This document shows, in pieces, positions 34,367 through 43,657 of a stretch of 64,000 nucleotides of DNA. The notes beneath the pieces are model-generated. The model was not told where the DNA came from and made no database searches. It was given only the letters and a program-made list of their open reading frames with translations. This DNA is from G963662905 sp963676725. GTDB taxonomy: Bacteria > Bacteroidota > Bacteroidia > Bacteroidales > WRLA01. A program made the position numbers and the translations under genes. Numbering within the stretch: the stretch's first letter is position 1; each line of letters starts with the position of its first letter. The stretch lies in contig OY781463.1 in NCBI GenBank assembly GCA_963676725.1, positions 3,596,001-3,660,000 of the forward strand. Direction: 5' to 3'.

Positions 34367-34427
34367 GAAATTCCCCCAATATTAATACTATGCAGGGACT
34401 TTTCGCCATTTCGCGATCGCATAGCCA
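34349..34427. repeat. Right copy of the island direct repeat (segment 2)
   Basis: It covers the terminator arm and the 3' end of the small gene at 34388. The 40 bases around CTATGCAGGGACTTTTCGCC are identical to the left copy at 26648-26727. Confidence 0.8.
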
Positions 34428-34609
34428 CCACTCATAAGCAAGAGCAGCAGGCTTCCGCCACCGATTGGAGCACCGCCGCCTGCCGGGGCAGAGGCATCGC
34501 CAATATTATCATGCGTAGGTGGATGCGGTGGATTTTCCTGAGCCTGAGTACCCAAGCTTAAAGCGATGAGCACCATTGCGATAAAAAATGATTTTTTAAT
34601 AGCTTTCAT
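34388..34609 (-). CDS. Small secreted protein with PID-CTERM-like anchor
   Basis: A 73-residue protein: signal peptide (1-23, ALSLGTQAQ), a Pro/Asn/Ala-rich linker, then APIGGGSLLLLLMSGGYAIAKW and a basic end RKVPA. The order of a short PIxGG motif, one membrane helix and basic residues resembles the PID-CTERM sorting signal linked to Bacteroidota exosortase systems. No exosortase is encoded here. It is the last gene of the surface operon, 10 bases after the T9SS protein. Its final codons are duplicated at 26.7 kb. Confidence 0.6.
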   Translation of the reverse strand: MKAIKKSFFIAMVLIALSLGTQAQENPPHPPTHDNIGDASAPAGGGAPIGGGSLLLLLMSGGYAIAKWRKVPA

Positions 34610-34619
34610 TTCAAAAAAT

Positions 34620-36251
34620 TTAATGGATTATAATTTTAATTGTTTGATTCATTTCATCATTACTGATATGCAGAAGATAAATTCCGGAGGATAAAACGCT
34701 CTTGATTCCTATGGATTCATTGCAGTACACCGAGATTTCTTCAATTTGCAAAAGCTGGCCACTGGCACTGAAAAGACGGACTATGCCTCGGAAATCTTTA
34801 TCTGAATTATTACGGACACACAATTGATTACCATTGGTCCAGGCATGGAAAGCGTTTCCTTCAGCACTATTTTCTTCAATAGAAGTAGCATCTTTGAGGA
34901 AATGCAGTACAAAACGATCATCATATGTTCCGGAATTTGGCAGGCTAAAGGAATAGCTGGTGACGGCGCTCAGTTCAGTATAATTGTTTTGCTCCTTATC
35001 TTCCAAAAAGACTTTCGTGTAGAGGGGCAGTCCTTTTGTTGATATTGCTGAAATACTGTACTGACCCGCCAGGCCGGCAGTGACGCCCAGTTTAACGGAA
35101 GCGCTGTCCTGAAGCTCGGGCAAACCCTGGATGGCAAAGTCTTCACCATTATCCGCCACCAGTTTTGTATAGAGCGCCAAATTTGGATTGCCTTTCAGTT
35201 TGGAGGCGTCATAGCCTATATCCAAACCTTCGCTTAGTCCGTCGGCAAAGCCGATCATAATTTGGTTGAAATCGCCTTCGGGTCCTTGGATTCCGGCTGT
35301 AAAGCGTGCAATATCATTAGAAACCGTGCTTTTGTAGAATTCAGCCTGATGATGTTTTTGGTGTTCATAATAAAATTTAAAGGATTCATTATTTGCTTTG
35401 CTTTTTACCATAAATGCCTGCCCACTGCTGATAAATGTTGCTTCACTCAGCTGATTTACTGTGAGATAATCATTTTGAGAACCATCATAGCCATCGCTTT
35501 CATCCCAGATATAAAGAGCAGCAAATGAAGGATTAAGCGAAGGACTGTTTTGGGCTAACAGATTGTAGGTGTCGTCGGCAGCGTTGTTCACGGCCAGGGA
35601 TGCCGGAAACGGATTTCCAATAAGATTCCAGCCATAACCTTTTCCCTCGGTTTTTGTGAGGTTTGCAATTTGCAGTCCGGAATTGAGGTAGCCTGTGAAG
35701 GAACGGGTGACTTCCCCTGTTGTGTAAGAAAGTGTATATCCTTTGGTAGGGCTCATTTCATCATCGAAAGTATCATTATATGTACCATCATCATTCTTGA
35801 TGCTGCGCCAAAGCGCATTGGGCTCATCATAATAGTAAAAGGATTGGGTAACTTCCACCTGACTACCATAAAGCAGCACAAATTCGGGAATAATGCTCTG
35901 GTTGCTCACCGGCGAGCTGATGTAGTGGAATTTCATGTCCGGGATATAACGCTGAACCGTTGCAGGAACGCTGGCAGAAGCTTGAATGAGCGAGGCATTG
36001 CCATTGCCCCAATTGGCAGAATGCACAATTAATGCTGAGGAGCCGGCCTCGTTCGACAACTGATCTTCAATGGTTGTATAACCGTAGAGATCGATTTGGC
36101 TTCCCGATTTAATAGTCATTCCGTTTTTGCAAATAAGATAAGTATCCTGGTTTTGCAGGATGCGAGTCCCTGATTTTACATAAACCTGGGCGCTTATACC
36201 ACTCCCGATAAGCAGGAGCAGAAGCAGTATTTTATTTTTTGTATATTTCAT
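34620..36251 (-). CDS. Secreted T9SS cargo protein
   Basis: A 543-residue protein with signal peptide 1-21 (LLLLLLIGSGISAQ). The first third looks like a beta-helix strand repeat (GTRILQNQDTYLICKNGMTI, SGSQIDLYGY); the middle has NLIGNPFPASLAVN and LYIWDESDGYDGSQNDYL, common in large Bacteroidota surface proteins. It ends with a type A T9SS domain (FSASGQLLQIEEI, SGIYLLHIS, IKIIIH). So it should leave by T9SS. Function unknown; position in the adhesin operon suggests a cell-surface role. Confidence 0.75.
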   Translation of the reverse strand: MKYTKNKILLLLLLIGSGISAQVYVKSGTRILQNQDTYLICKNGMTIKSGSQIDLYGYTTIEDQLSNEAGSSALIVHSANWGNGNASLIQASASVPATVQRYIPDMKFHYISSPVSNQSIIPEFVLLYGSQVEVTQSFYYYDEPNALWRSIKNDDGTYNDTFDDEMSPTKGYTLSYTTGEVTRSFTGYLNSGLQIANLTKTEGKGYGWNLIGNPFPASLAVNNAADDTYNLLAQNSPSLNPSFAALYIWDESDGYDGSQNDYLTVNQLSEATFISSGQAFMVKSKANNESFKFYYEHQKHHQAEFYKSTVSNDIARFTAGIQGPEGDFNQIMIGFADGLSEGLDIGYDASKLKGNPNLALYTKLVADNGEDFAIQGLPELQDSASVKLGVTAGLAGQYSISAISTKGLPLYTKVFLEDKEQNNYTELSAVTSYSFSLPNSGTYDDRFVLHFLKDATSIEENSAEGNAFHAWTNGNQLCVRNNSDKDFRGIVRLFSASGQLLQIEEISVYCNESIGIKSVLSSGIYLLHISNDEMNQTIKIIIH

Positions 36252-36270
36252 GTTTAAAGGGGTTTAAATA

Positions 36271-36528
36271 TTATTTTTTGTTTTTAAGCAATTCTTTAAG
36301 CGGACGAACTTCTTTGCGGAGCTCACTGGCAGAAATGCGAAAGCCATTGCATTCTTCAGAAGTCATACGCGGGACAGGTATCCCTTTCGCGCTTTTGATA
36401 TTGAGCATTGCTGCATTTTTCGGCTTACAGCCATCCATATTGATGGCGAACAGCCCTTGAGCCAATACCGACCAAAAAGCAAGTACTAATGCTGTTCGAA
36501 TTCCCCGTTTCTTATAGTTGTACTTCAT
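36271..36528 (-). CDS. Truncated paralog of the adhesin N-terminal domain
   Basis: An 85-residue protein with a signal-like start (ALVLAFWSVLAQGLFA) and INMDGCKPKNAAMLNIKSA, VPRMTSEECNGF. This copies the N-terminal module of the neighbouring adhesins (INADGSEPNGAAMLDIKST, IPRMTSAQRNAI), then breaks off into a charged tail. Two cysteines are new. It overlaps the preceding stop by one base. It may be a dying duplicate or a small secreted version; the frame is intact. Confidence 0.5.
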   Translation of the reverse strand: MKYNYKKRGIRTALVLAFWSVLAQGLFAINMDGCKPKNAAMLNIKSAKGIPVPRMTSEECNGFRISASELRKEVRPLKELLKNKK

Positions 36529-38912
36529 TAGTCGATTTTATCAATGGTATATTCAATTTCAGCACCGTGAAAATGGCCAAAAGACATATCATCAGCACCT
36601 AAGAAATATGCAGTGATAAAATAATAATTGTTGGTATTATCGATTGTGGAATTGTTAATCGAATAATCATCAATACGATGGAGGTCAAAACTGGCCCCGC
36701 ATGCTGTAAAAGCCATCTCGTCCGAAGTTAGTGACAGTTTTCCTTTTTTTCTGAGCCGCACCTGCACATATTCACCATCGTTCCGGTAATAGTAGCTGAA
36801 ACGGGTAATTACAGCGCCATCAGGCAGGTTCACCGGAGCTTTAATTGTAATGGCTCCATTGCCATCAGGTTCAGATATATGCCAGTAACCATTATCGTCA
36901 TGAATCGCTTTGTCTCCATCCTGATTAGTAAACAGGCTAAATGCTGCTGCAGGAATATTGAAAATTTTGGTTCTGGATGCGGCATATTTATAATCACCTG
37001 TGGCCACAAAATCTTCTTCTGTTGTAATATCTTCACTAACCGCAAGATCACCATTTACTTTTAGCAAATTGTTGTCAAATTCGCCATAAATCAAGGGTTC
37101 ATCGGTGGAAGAATTGTCGATATAAAGTTTTTCACTACCCGTTTCGTAATATCCTGCATTTTTACCTATGAAGATATTTTTGTCGCCCAATGAGTTATAA
37201 CCTGCTTTGTGGCCAATGGCAATATTGCCGTATCCGGACACATTATTGTACATTGACCGGTATCCAACAACTGTGTTTTCATTTCCTGTAACATTGAGGA
37301 ATAGAGACGATCTTCCGAAAGCACTGTTGTCGGATCCTGTAGTGGTTGAATAAAGGGCAAGAGAGCCGAAGGCTGCATTTGATGTGGCATTGGAAATATT
37401 ATAAGCTGATTTATAACCCATTGCAGTGTTATCGGCACCTGTTGTGTTCAGTATAAGGGCGTAGGGGCCTACTGCAGTGTTATATTCTCCGCTTGTATTG
37501 CTTTGCAGTGTATATGCGCCCACAGCTGTGTTCATCCGTCCTTCCGTATTGCTGTTCAGTGCTTCGATGCCCACTGCGGTGTTTTTATCGCCCAAGGTAT
37601 TCGCGTAAAGTGCTTTGGAGCCAATAGCTGTGTTCTCGGATCCATGGGTTGAAAGTGTTCCGCCTGTACCGTTTTTATAAAGGGCTGAATCTCCAATAGC
37701 AACTATATTATGCTGGTATGTATTTTTCTCCAAGGCTTTTACCCCAATGGCTACATTTGAATAACCTGTTGTATTGTAAAATTGCGCCCGGTAACCAACG
37801 GCAACATTGCTGTTTCCTTCGGTATTGTTATCCAGCGTACTGGTTCCCAATGCAGTGTTCTGAGCGCCGGTCGTGTTTCCGGTCAGGCTTCCGTGACCAA
37901 AAGCGGCGTTTTTATCTCCTTCGGTATTGGCATCCAATGATTTATAACCCAGCGCAGTATTGTAGCTACCACCAAGGTTTGCTTTCATGGCTTCATAGCC
38001 GATGCCTGTATTGTAGGTGCCTGTATTGTTGATGCCTGCATTGGTTCCCATAAAAAGTTTGGTACCTATATTAATGGCATCAGAGAGCCCGTCGATGGAT
38101 GTGGCTGCGGCTCCGGCAGATTCCCAGCTGGCATTTCCATCGGCATCGGAAGTGAGGATTTTACCCGCACCCGGATTTCCGCCTGTGATTTTTATGGTTC
38201 CGTTAATGTCCACGCGATCGTCAGAGAAATCTCCACCGATGAGCGGTGTGGCAGTGCCCGAATTATCAATATATAGTTTATTGTTTTCTGTATTGTTTAT
38301 CCCCACCTGATGTCCTATCATCACACATCCGGAGAATGAACCGCCCGTTGTATTACTTCCGGCACCATTGCCCAACACTGTATTATAACTGCCTGTTGTG
38401 TTGTAACGTAGTGTGTTGCTGCCAATGGCCACATTGTTCCAGCCTGTTACATTGTCTTTTTGTGAAAACTTGCCCAAAGCCAGGTTGTTGGTCCCATCGG
38501 TCACGGATTCCAATGCGTAATCCGCAAAGCCGAAATTATTTGTATTTGCATTGGCATTGATACCTGCCTGTGTGCCCAAAAAATAACTTCCGGCATTGTA
38601 AATGGCATCAGTTAGGTCTCCAAATTGATTTACCCCTCCTGAGCCCATTTCCACCCATTGGGTTGTTGCGTTATTGTAATACCAAAAACTTTCGGTATCC
38701 AGATCATATACCAGTAAACCGCTGGTTGACAATGCTATGGCATTGCGCTGGGCGGATGTCATGCGCGGAATAAGGATTCCTTTGTCGGTGCTTTTAATAT
38801 CGAGCATTGCTGCTCCGTTGGGTTCAGAACCATCGGCATTAATGGCGACTTGTGCAATACTGTAAGTGTAGAATAGTGCAGCAATAAGCGCTAAGATTAC
38901 TTTGGTTTTCAT
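36528..38912 (-). CDS. Large head-repeat surface protein (trimeric-adhesin-like)
   Basis: A 794-residue secreted protein. Signal peptide 1-20 is followed by the shared N-terminal module (AINADGSEPNGAAMLDIKST, then LLVYDLDTESFWYYNN). Then come about thirty imperfect repeats of the type NTAIGYKAL-N-T-G, spanning roughly 110-630. These match the YadA/Hep_Hag head repeats that form a left-handed trimeric beta-roll. No YadA membrane anchor is present; the C-terminal 160 residues form a different beta domain (ITRFSYYYRNDGEYVQVRL, AEIEYTIDKID). It stops one base into the next gene. Likely a surface stalk or fibre. Confidence 0.75.
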   Translation of the reverse strand: MKTKVILALIAALFYTYSIAQVAINADGSEPNGAAMLDIKSTDKGILIPRMTSAQRNAIALSTSGLLVYDLDTESFWYYNNATTQWVEMGSGGVNQFGDLTDAIYNAGSYFLGTQAGINANANTNNFGFADYALESVTDGTNNLALGKFSQKDNVTGWNNVAIGSNTLRYNTTGSYNTVLGNGAGSNTTGGSFSGCVMIGHQVGINNTENNKLYIDNSGTATPLIGGDFSDDRVDINGTIKITGGNPGAGKILTSDADGNASWESAGAAATSIDGLSDAINIGTKLFMGTNAGINNTGTYNTGIGYEAMKANLGGSYNTALGYKSLDANTEGDKNAAFGHGSLTGNTTGAQNTALGTSTLDNNTEGNSNVAVGYRAQFYNTTGYSNVAIGVKALEKNTYQHNIVAIGDSALYKNGTGGTLSTHGSENTAIGSKALYANTLGDKNTAVGIEALNSNTEGRMNTAVGAYTLQSNTSGEYNTAVGPYALILNTTGADNTAMGYKSAYNISNATSNAAFGSLALYSTTTGSDNSAFGRSSLFLNVTGNENTVVGYRSMYNNVSGYGNIAIGHKAGYNSLGDKNIFIGKNAGYYETGSEKLYIDNSSTDEPLIYGEFDNNLLKVNGDLAVSEDITTEEDFVATGDYKYAASRTKIFNIPAAAFSLFTNQDGDKAIHDDNGYWHISEPDGNGAITIKAPVNLPDGAVITRFSYYYRNDGEYVQVRLRKKGKLSLTSDEMAFTACGASFDLHRIDDYSINNSTIDNTNNYYFITAYFLGADDMSFGHFHGAEIEYTIDKID

Positions 38913-38924
38913 GATTTTTTGATT

Positions 38925-41750
38925 TTAATTATTTATTTTATCAATTGTAAATTCTTGAATATGTGTTATTTGATCATTTATCACGAGATAGACAGTATAG
39001 AAACCATTTTCTGCTTCCTCCACCCTAATCGGATATTCATAGATGCCTTCGGTGTGGCTGCCATTTGCGATGGTTTGTAATTTCTCTCCAGTTTCATCAG
39101 AAAGCACAATGAGGGTTTCTCCTTTTTCGAACTGGCGCAAGCGGATACTTGAATTATCCAGTATTTCTATAGTTCCTTTGTGTCCATTAATTTTTTTTGT
39201 GAATTGTTTTAAGGTATCCGGCATCACGGCCAGACCAGGCATGCGAAGTTCAGGAGGTAATCCGTCATCACAATCGCCATTATAGGCTAGAAATTTATTG
39301 CCTTCAGTAGCTTCAAATCCCGGGTACAGGTTCACCTGATCTCCTGCCCGCATTATTACTTCTGTGCCAGCGCCGCCTTCAATAGTTGATGTAGTTGTGA
39401 TGCTATTGGATGCCGTGAAGAATTTTCTTCCGGCCAGGGGAACTGTCCAAACCTCGCTGGGCTGGCAATTAGTTTTGAGTCCGCTTTTATATAAACCGCG
39501 ACCCCAAGTTGATGCAATAATCTGAAATTCAGATTCGTTTATAGCTAAGTCCGATACAGGCACATTGGGCAAGCCATTATAAAAAGGCTCCCAATTATTT
39601 GATGTGATGCTTTTAAAGAAAACGCCAATATCTGTACCTACATAAAGATTGCCATCGGAATCTACTTCAATGCACCAAAGTGGCACATTCGGCAGGTCGA
39701 AGCTGTAGTTTTGCCAGTTTGCACCGGCATTGGATGAATAATAAACTTTCTTACCGCCTTCATAGCCACCAAAAACAATATATACATTGCTTGAATTTGT
39801 GGGGTTTACACCGATATCGGTCATTGGCTGACCTACCATATTTGGGAAACCTGGATTATTAGAGATCGTATCCCAGCTTGCGCCTGCATCGTTTGATATA
39901 TAGAATTTGCCTTTGAAAATCCGCCAACCAGTTCCCGCAGCAGCATATATGCGGTTGCTATTGCTCGGACAGGTTTTTAGCGCGTTGTACCCATTAATTT
40001 TTCCGTCGCCAAGCAGAGTTTGTGTGCCATTTTTTTCTGTATAAACAGAGTCATCAGCAAAATAAACCCTTTCTGGATCAGAGGAATTGATTTCTATCTG
40101 CGGAAACCATCTGATTGTTTTTATATCTTGCCACGAATTATTTATAAAATGACTGTATTTTATGACGTTTGTATTAAGGACAGCAAAGCCTTTTGTAGGA
40201 TCAGAATAATTTATAGCCACATCAAAGCCATCTCCGGAACCGACATTGGAGAAATAGTCTGAGTCTGTATTGCGGTATTTTACTCCATTGTCATGGCTTC
40301 CGATCAAAAGAGTGTAGTTGTCATCATTATAATCATCAAGATGATAGGTTTGGGTTGTAGCAATACCGTCTTTATGATCGTTCCAGCTTATGCCACCATT
40401 TGAGGTGCTATAAACTCCGCCATCTGTGGCAGCATATAAAATACCATTTAAGGGATTGATCGCCAAGTCATGGATATCGGGATGGATATACCAGTCTGCT
40501 CCGCTTTCGTTATACGAACTTATATTGTCAAAAACATAGCACTCATCTGTTTTCCAAACAATCAGCGCTCCGGTATAGACCAGGTTTTCAGTTGTGGGCG
40601 AAGCAGCAATGCAGAGGTCATAATTAGATTGATCGTTTCCGCCGCCGCCTTCCTGCCCAATCAGGTTGGGGCTTGTTGTATAGCGCGTAAAATCTCTACC
40701 ACTATTGATGGATTTGAAGAAACCACAAAAAGTGTGATCTCCGGTCATACCTCCCGCAATAAGATAAACAACATTAGGGTTGGCGGGGCTTACAGCAAAT
40801 TCATTTCTCTTATTACAGAGAGCATGATTAAAATTAGCCTGCTGCCAGTTGTTTGCCGTATCAGTAGAGTAATAAAAGCCGGATTTAGAGGAAGCATAAA
40901 CAGTAGTGGCATCACCGGGTTTGAAATCAATATCGGAATGCCAGCCTGCTTTCACCTGAAACCAGCTTTCTCCCGCATTACGTGTTTTATATATACCCTC
41001 TGTTGTTGCAGCAATAAGGACATCCGGATCTTCAGGACTTTGAATCAGTCGCAGGCCATTGTATGGATTGGCACTCAATTCACCTGTTTGCTCCCAGCTA
41101 TCACCACCATCATGCGATACCAATACGCCTGCTGATCGGTTAAAATAACGGTCTCCGGAACTAATGGCATTGTCTCCGGCACCTGTTAGCACATAAATCC
41201 TATTCGAATTGCTGTAATCTACCACAATTCCTGAAACCCCAAGGCTCGGTATATAGTTGCTTAGTGGAATCCAACTGTTTCCACCATTTGTTGTTTTCCA
41301 GATGCCTCCATTGGGAGTTCCTATGTAAATAATGTTTTCGTTCGTAGGATGGAAAGCCAGTCGGTCAACCCGTCCGATGCCATTGTAATGGGCACGGATA
41401 TTATCATTTTCAGAGGCATTTGGCCCAATAAATGTCCAGCCTCCTGTGCTGATCCTCGTGCTTTCTTGTTTATTTTTGATAAGCTCAATGGTTCGCTGTG
41501 GAATGTCTGCGATTTCTCCGTCAGAAGTCAGATATTTTGAGTAGTAAAAAGCCCAGCGAGCAAAATGCTTGCCTTTCTTTTGTTTGTTATAGCCCTCGGG
41601 CATCTCGTTAATAAAATCCTCAATTGTTTGGGCTACTTCTTCGTATGTTGTCTTTCCTTCCAAGCGGGCAGTCAGTTCCTCCTCTTGTGCTGAAGATCCA
41701 ATTGTTATAAGCATTATAAAGAGGCCAAATAAATACCTTACTGTTTTCAT
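38925..41750 (-). CDS. Secreted BNR/Asp-box propeller protein
   Basis: A 941-residue protein with signal peptide 1-21 (LITIGSSAQ). Multiple BNR/sortilin-type repeats follow (GGIWKTTNGGNSWIPL, VSHDGGDSWEQTGEL, GIYKTRNAGESWFQV, YISNDAGASWDTIS, YYSSNAGANWQNYSF), so a WD40/VPS10-like propeller spans about 100-740. Afterwards a small domain near FFTASNSITTTSTIEGGAGT is followed by a beta C-terminal domain that lacks the normal type A T9SS marks but ends in a strand (IQEFTIDKINN). It overlaps the downstream adhesin by four bases. Role unknown; glycan or matrix binding is a guess. Confidence 0.75.
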   Translation of the reverse strand: MKTVRYLFGLFIMLITIGSSAQEEELTARLEGKTTYEEVAQTIEDFINEMPEGYNKQKKGKHFARWAFYYSKYLTSDGEIADIPQRTIELIKNKQESTRISTGGWTFIGPNASENDNIRAHYNGIGRVDRLAFHPTNENIIYIGTPNGGIWKTTNGGNSWIPLSNYIPSLGVSGIVVDYSNSNRIYVLTGAGDNAISSGDRYFNRSAGVLVSHDGGDSWEQTGELSANPYNGLRLIQSPEDPDVLIAATTEGIYKTRNAGESWFQVKAGWHSDIDFKPGDATTVYASSKSGFYYSTDTANNWQQANFNHALCNKRNEFAVSPANPNVVYLIAGGMTGDHTFCGFFKSINSGRDFTRYTTSPNLIGQEGGGGNDQSNYDLCIAASPTTENLVYTGALIVWKTDECYVFDNISSYNESGADWYIHPDIHDLAINPLNGILYAATDGGVYSTSNGGISWNDHKDGIATTQTYHLDDYNDDNYTLLIGSHDNGVKYRNTDSDYFSNVGSGDGFDVAINYSDPTKGFAVLNTNVIKYSHFINNSWQDIKTIRWFPQIEINSSDPERVYFADDSVYTEKNGTQTLLGDGKINGYNALKTCPSNSNRIYAAAGTGWRIFKGKFYISNDAGASWDTISNNPGFPNMVGQPMTDIGVNPTNSSNVYIVFGGYEGGKKVYYSSNAGANWQNYSFDLPNVPLWCIEVDSDGNLYVGTDIGVFFKSITSNNWEPFYNGLPNVPVSDLAINESEFQIIASTWGRGLYKSGLKTNCQPSEVWTVPLAGRKFFTASNSITTTSTIEGGAGTEVIMRAGDQVNLYPGFEATEGNKFLAYNGDCDDGLPPELRMPGLAVMPDTLKQFTKKINGHKGTIEILDNSSIRLRQFEKGETLIVLSDETGEKLQTIANGSHTEGIYEYPIRVEEAENGFYTVYLVINDQITHIQEFTIDKINN

Positions 41751-43387
41751 TTTGATTCAGTTTTAGTGAGTTTTTCTTCCAGTTCGGTAATTCTTTTTTC
41801 CTGCTGGATGATGTAAAGCGATAATTCTTCAATCTTTTCCATCATCAGGCGTTGCATTTCACCAAGCTCAATTCCGGAAGATTGGATTTCTTTAGCAGCA
41901 GGTATATTAGGCAAATGACCTTTTTCATTGATATGCTTCTCAAGAGCGGTTATGGGCAACAAGCTGTAGTCGTCGTCAAAAACGTAATCAGGCCAATCTT
42001 CGTTAAGGCTTACCCTTACTTCTTCGCAAATCACTTTTCCTTCGATGGAGAGTTTATAGCCTGCAGCAAAATTTTCTCCGCCAATGGCAATGTCGCCACT
42101 GTTTCGTTTTATAAGGATATGCGGGCCAAAGCTTCCGTAACTAGTCTTACCGCGCAACTCCATTCGGTTTCCATAACCATCGTACATCCAGTACATTCCG
42201 GTTTCCGCATCATCATCCTCGGCAAAAAATATTGATGAGCTATCCCCGGTATTGCTCATTGGGGTGAGGTACATCACATTGTGATGACTATCCGGATCAT
42301 GGACCTGAAAATTTCCAATAGGATTGGATGTACCTATAGCTGTTTGGGCATTAAACCCCAATTTCAGGCTACTGAAATCGCCGTAAATCAAAGGAGTGCT
42401 GGATTCTGAATTATGGATATAGAGTTTATTGCTTCCGCTTTCGTTATATCCGGCCTTGTGGCCGATAAAGATGTTTCCGCTTTTATTATTACCTGAGGCG
42501 CCACGACCTGCGCTATAACCAATAACCACATTATTGGAACCGCCATTATTAAAATAATCTGCTCCATATCCCAGGCTAACATTGTAGCTTCCGCTTTCGT
42601 TTATGGCAGATGAATATGCGCCAGAACTTAAATTGAAACTACCGCTGCTGTTATCTTCCATAGCTTTGTAACCAATTGCGGTATTTTTATTTCCGGTTAA
42701 ATTTTGAATCATTGAACGGCTTCCTGCTGCAGTATTGTAAAAGCCTGTAGTATTATTCAGCATGGCTTTGGAACCTAGAGCCGTATTATCAGAACCATGG
42801 CTACTTTGTGTGGCGTTATTTCCATTCCAGGCGAGTGCGGAATCACCAACAGCCACGAGATTCGATTTTATCGTATTAAAAGACAGTGCTTCTGAGCCAA
42901 TCGCCACATTGGATGATCCACTGGTATTGCGGTAGGAACTTTTAAAACCCAAGGAGGTGTTCCTTTGTCCGGACTCATTCCAATACAAACTATTAATCCC
43001 TAAACCCGTATTTTTTTGGTCACCATCATCCTGAGTGCCGGTATAGCTCCCAAGAAAGAGATTGCTTGCATCAGTTATCCCATCATTAAGATCGTTAATG
43101 GCCGCAGCTCCACCGGAACCAATTTCCACCCATAGGGTTAATGCATTATTGTAATACCAAAAACTTTCTGTGTCCAGGTCGTACACCAAAAGCCCACTTG
43201 TAGAAAGCGCGATTGCGTTACGTTCTGCACTTGTCATCCGTGGGATAAGGATTCCTTTTTCGGTGCTTTTGATGTCGAGCATTGCTGCACCATCAGGTTC
43301 GGAACCATCCGCATTAATCGCTACCTGAGCAAAGGATGGAGAGATGAATAAAATACTGATAAGAAGAATAAATAAGTGTTTTTTCAT
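41747..43387 (-). CDS. Head-repeat adhesin with tail-fibre chaperone-like C terminus
   Basis: A 546-residue secreted protein. Signal peptide (FISPSFAQ), the shared N-terminal module (AINADGSEPDGAAMLDIKST) and about a dozen head repeats (NTAIGYKAMEDNSSG type) precede a region with EDDDAETGMYWMYDGYGN. The C-terminal stretch LPITALEKHINEKGHLPNIP, then GIELGEMQRLMMEKIEELSL and a coiled coil is the Bacteroidota form of the intramolecular tail-fibre/endosialidase chaperone region. It is shorter than the 36528 paralog, and unlike it has a trimerising coiled-coil end. Confidence 0.75.
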   Translation of the reverse strand: MKKHLFILLISILFISPSFAQVAINADGSEPDGAAMLDIKSTEKGILIPRMTSAERNAIALSTSGLLVYDLDTESFWYYNNALTLWVEIGSGGAAAINDLNDGITDASNLFLGSYTGTQDDGDQKNTGLGINSLYWNESGQRNTSLGFKSSYRNTSGSSNVAIGSEALSFNTIKSNLVAVGDSALAWNGNNATQSSHGSDNTALGSKAMLNNTTGFYNTAAGSRSMIQNLTGNKNTAIGYKAMEDNSSGSFNLSSGAYSSAINESGSYNVSLGYGADYFNNGGSNNVVIGYSAGRGASGNNKSGNIFIGHKAGYNESGSNKLYIHNSESSTPLIYGDFSSLKLGFNAQTAIGTSNPIGNFQVHDPDSHHNVMYLTPMSNTGDSSSIFFAEDDDAETGMYWMYDGYGNRMELRGKTSYGSFGPHILIKRNSGDIAIGGENFAAGYKLSIEGKVICEEVRVSLNEDWPDYVFDDDYSLLPITALEKHINEKGHLPNIPAAKEIQSSGIELGEMQRLMMEKIEELSLYIIQQEKRITELEEKLTKTESK

Positions 43388-43399
43388 GATAAAGTTTTC

Positions 43400-43645
43400 T
43401 TATAAATGGATTTGTTTCTGAATTAAATTTCCGTCTGCTTCAATATTCAGGAGAAAATCTCCTGAAAAGTCATTGATATTGATACTCACAAAATTTGTGT
43501 TCTTGATTGGATAGGAAGCCAGTTCCTTTTTGGGCCCGGAATGACTGTTTATTTTTAGCCATCCTTTTTGCACAATATATTGGAATGTAATCAGCATCTG
43601 ACCATTACAGGTATTCATGATATAGGGATTTGTCTTAGTCGTCAT
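43400..43645 (-). CDS. Small protein of the surface operon, possible detached tail domain
   Basis: An 81-residue frame with no signal peptide. The second half (NTNFVSININDFSGDFLLNI, GNLIQKQIHL) looks like the last strands of a secreted beta-sandwich or T9SS tail. It may be a separate small gene or a fragment. Spacing of 12-13 bases to both neighbours suggests it is read as a part of the operon. No family recognised. Confidence 0.4.
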   Translation of the reverse strand: MTTKTNPYIMNTCNGQMLITFQYIVQKGWLKINSHSGPKKELASYPIKNTNFVSININDFSGDFLLNIEADGNLIQKQIHL

Positions 43646-43657
43646 TTGCGTAATATA

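Noticed and set aside
37140..38500. CRISPR or tandem DNA repeat array
   Set aside because: The periodic pattern is the coding signature of protein head repeats with variable DNA, not identical repeats with unique spacers.
40470..41135. 221-residue plus-strand open frame
   Set aside because: It lies wholly opposite the BNR propeller gene, has no family-like motifs and no ribosome site; an antisense shadow.
36528..43387. Classic trimeric autotransporters
   Set aside because: Head repeats are clear but no YadA-type membrane anchor is present in either protein.
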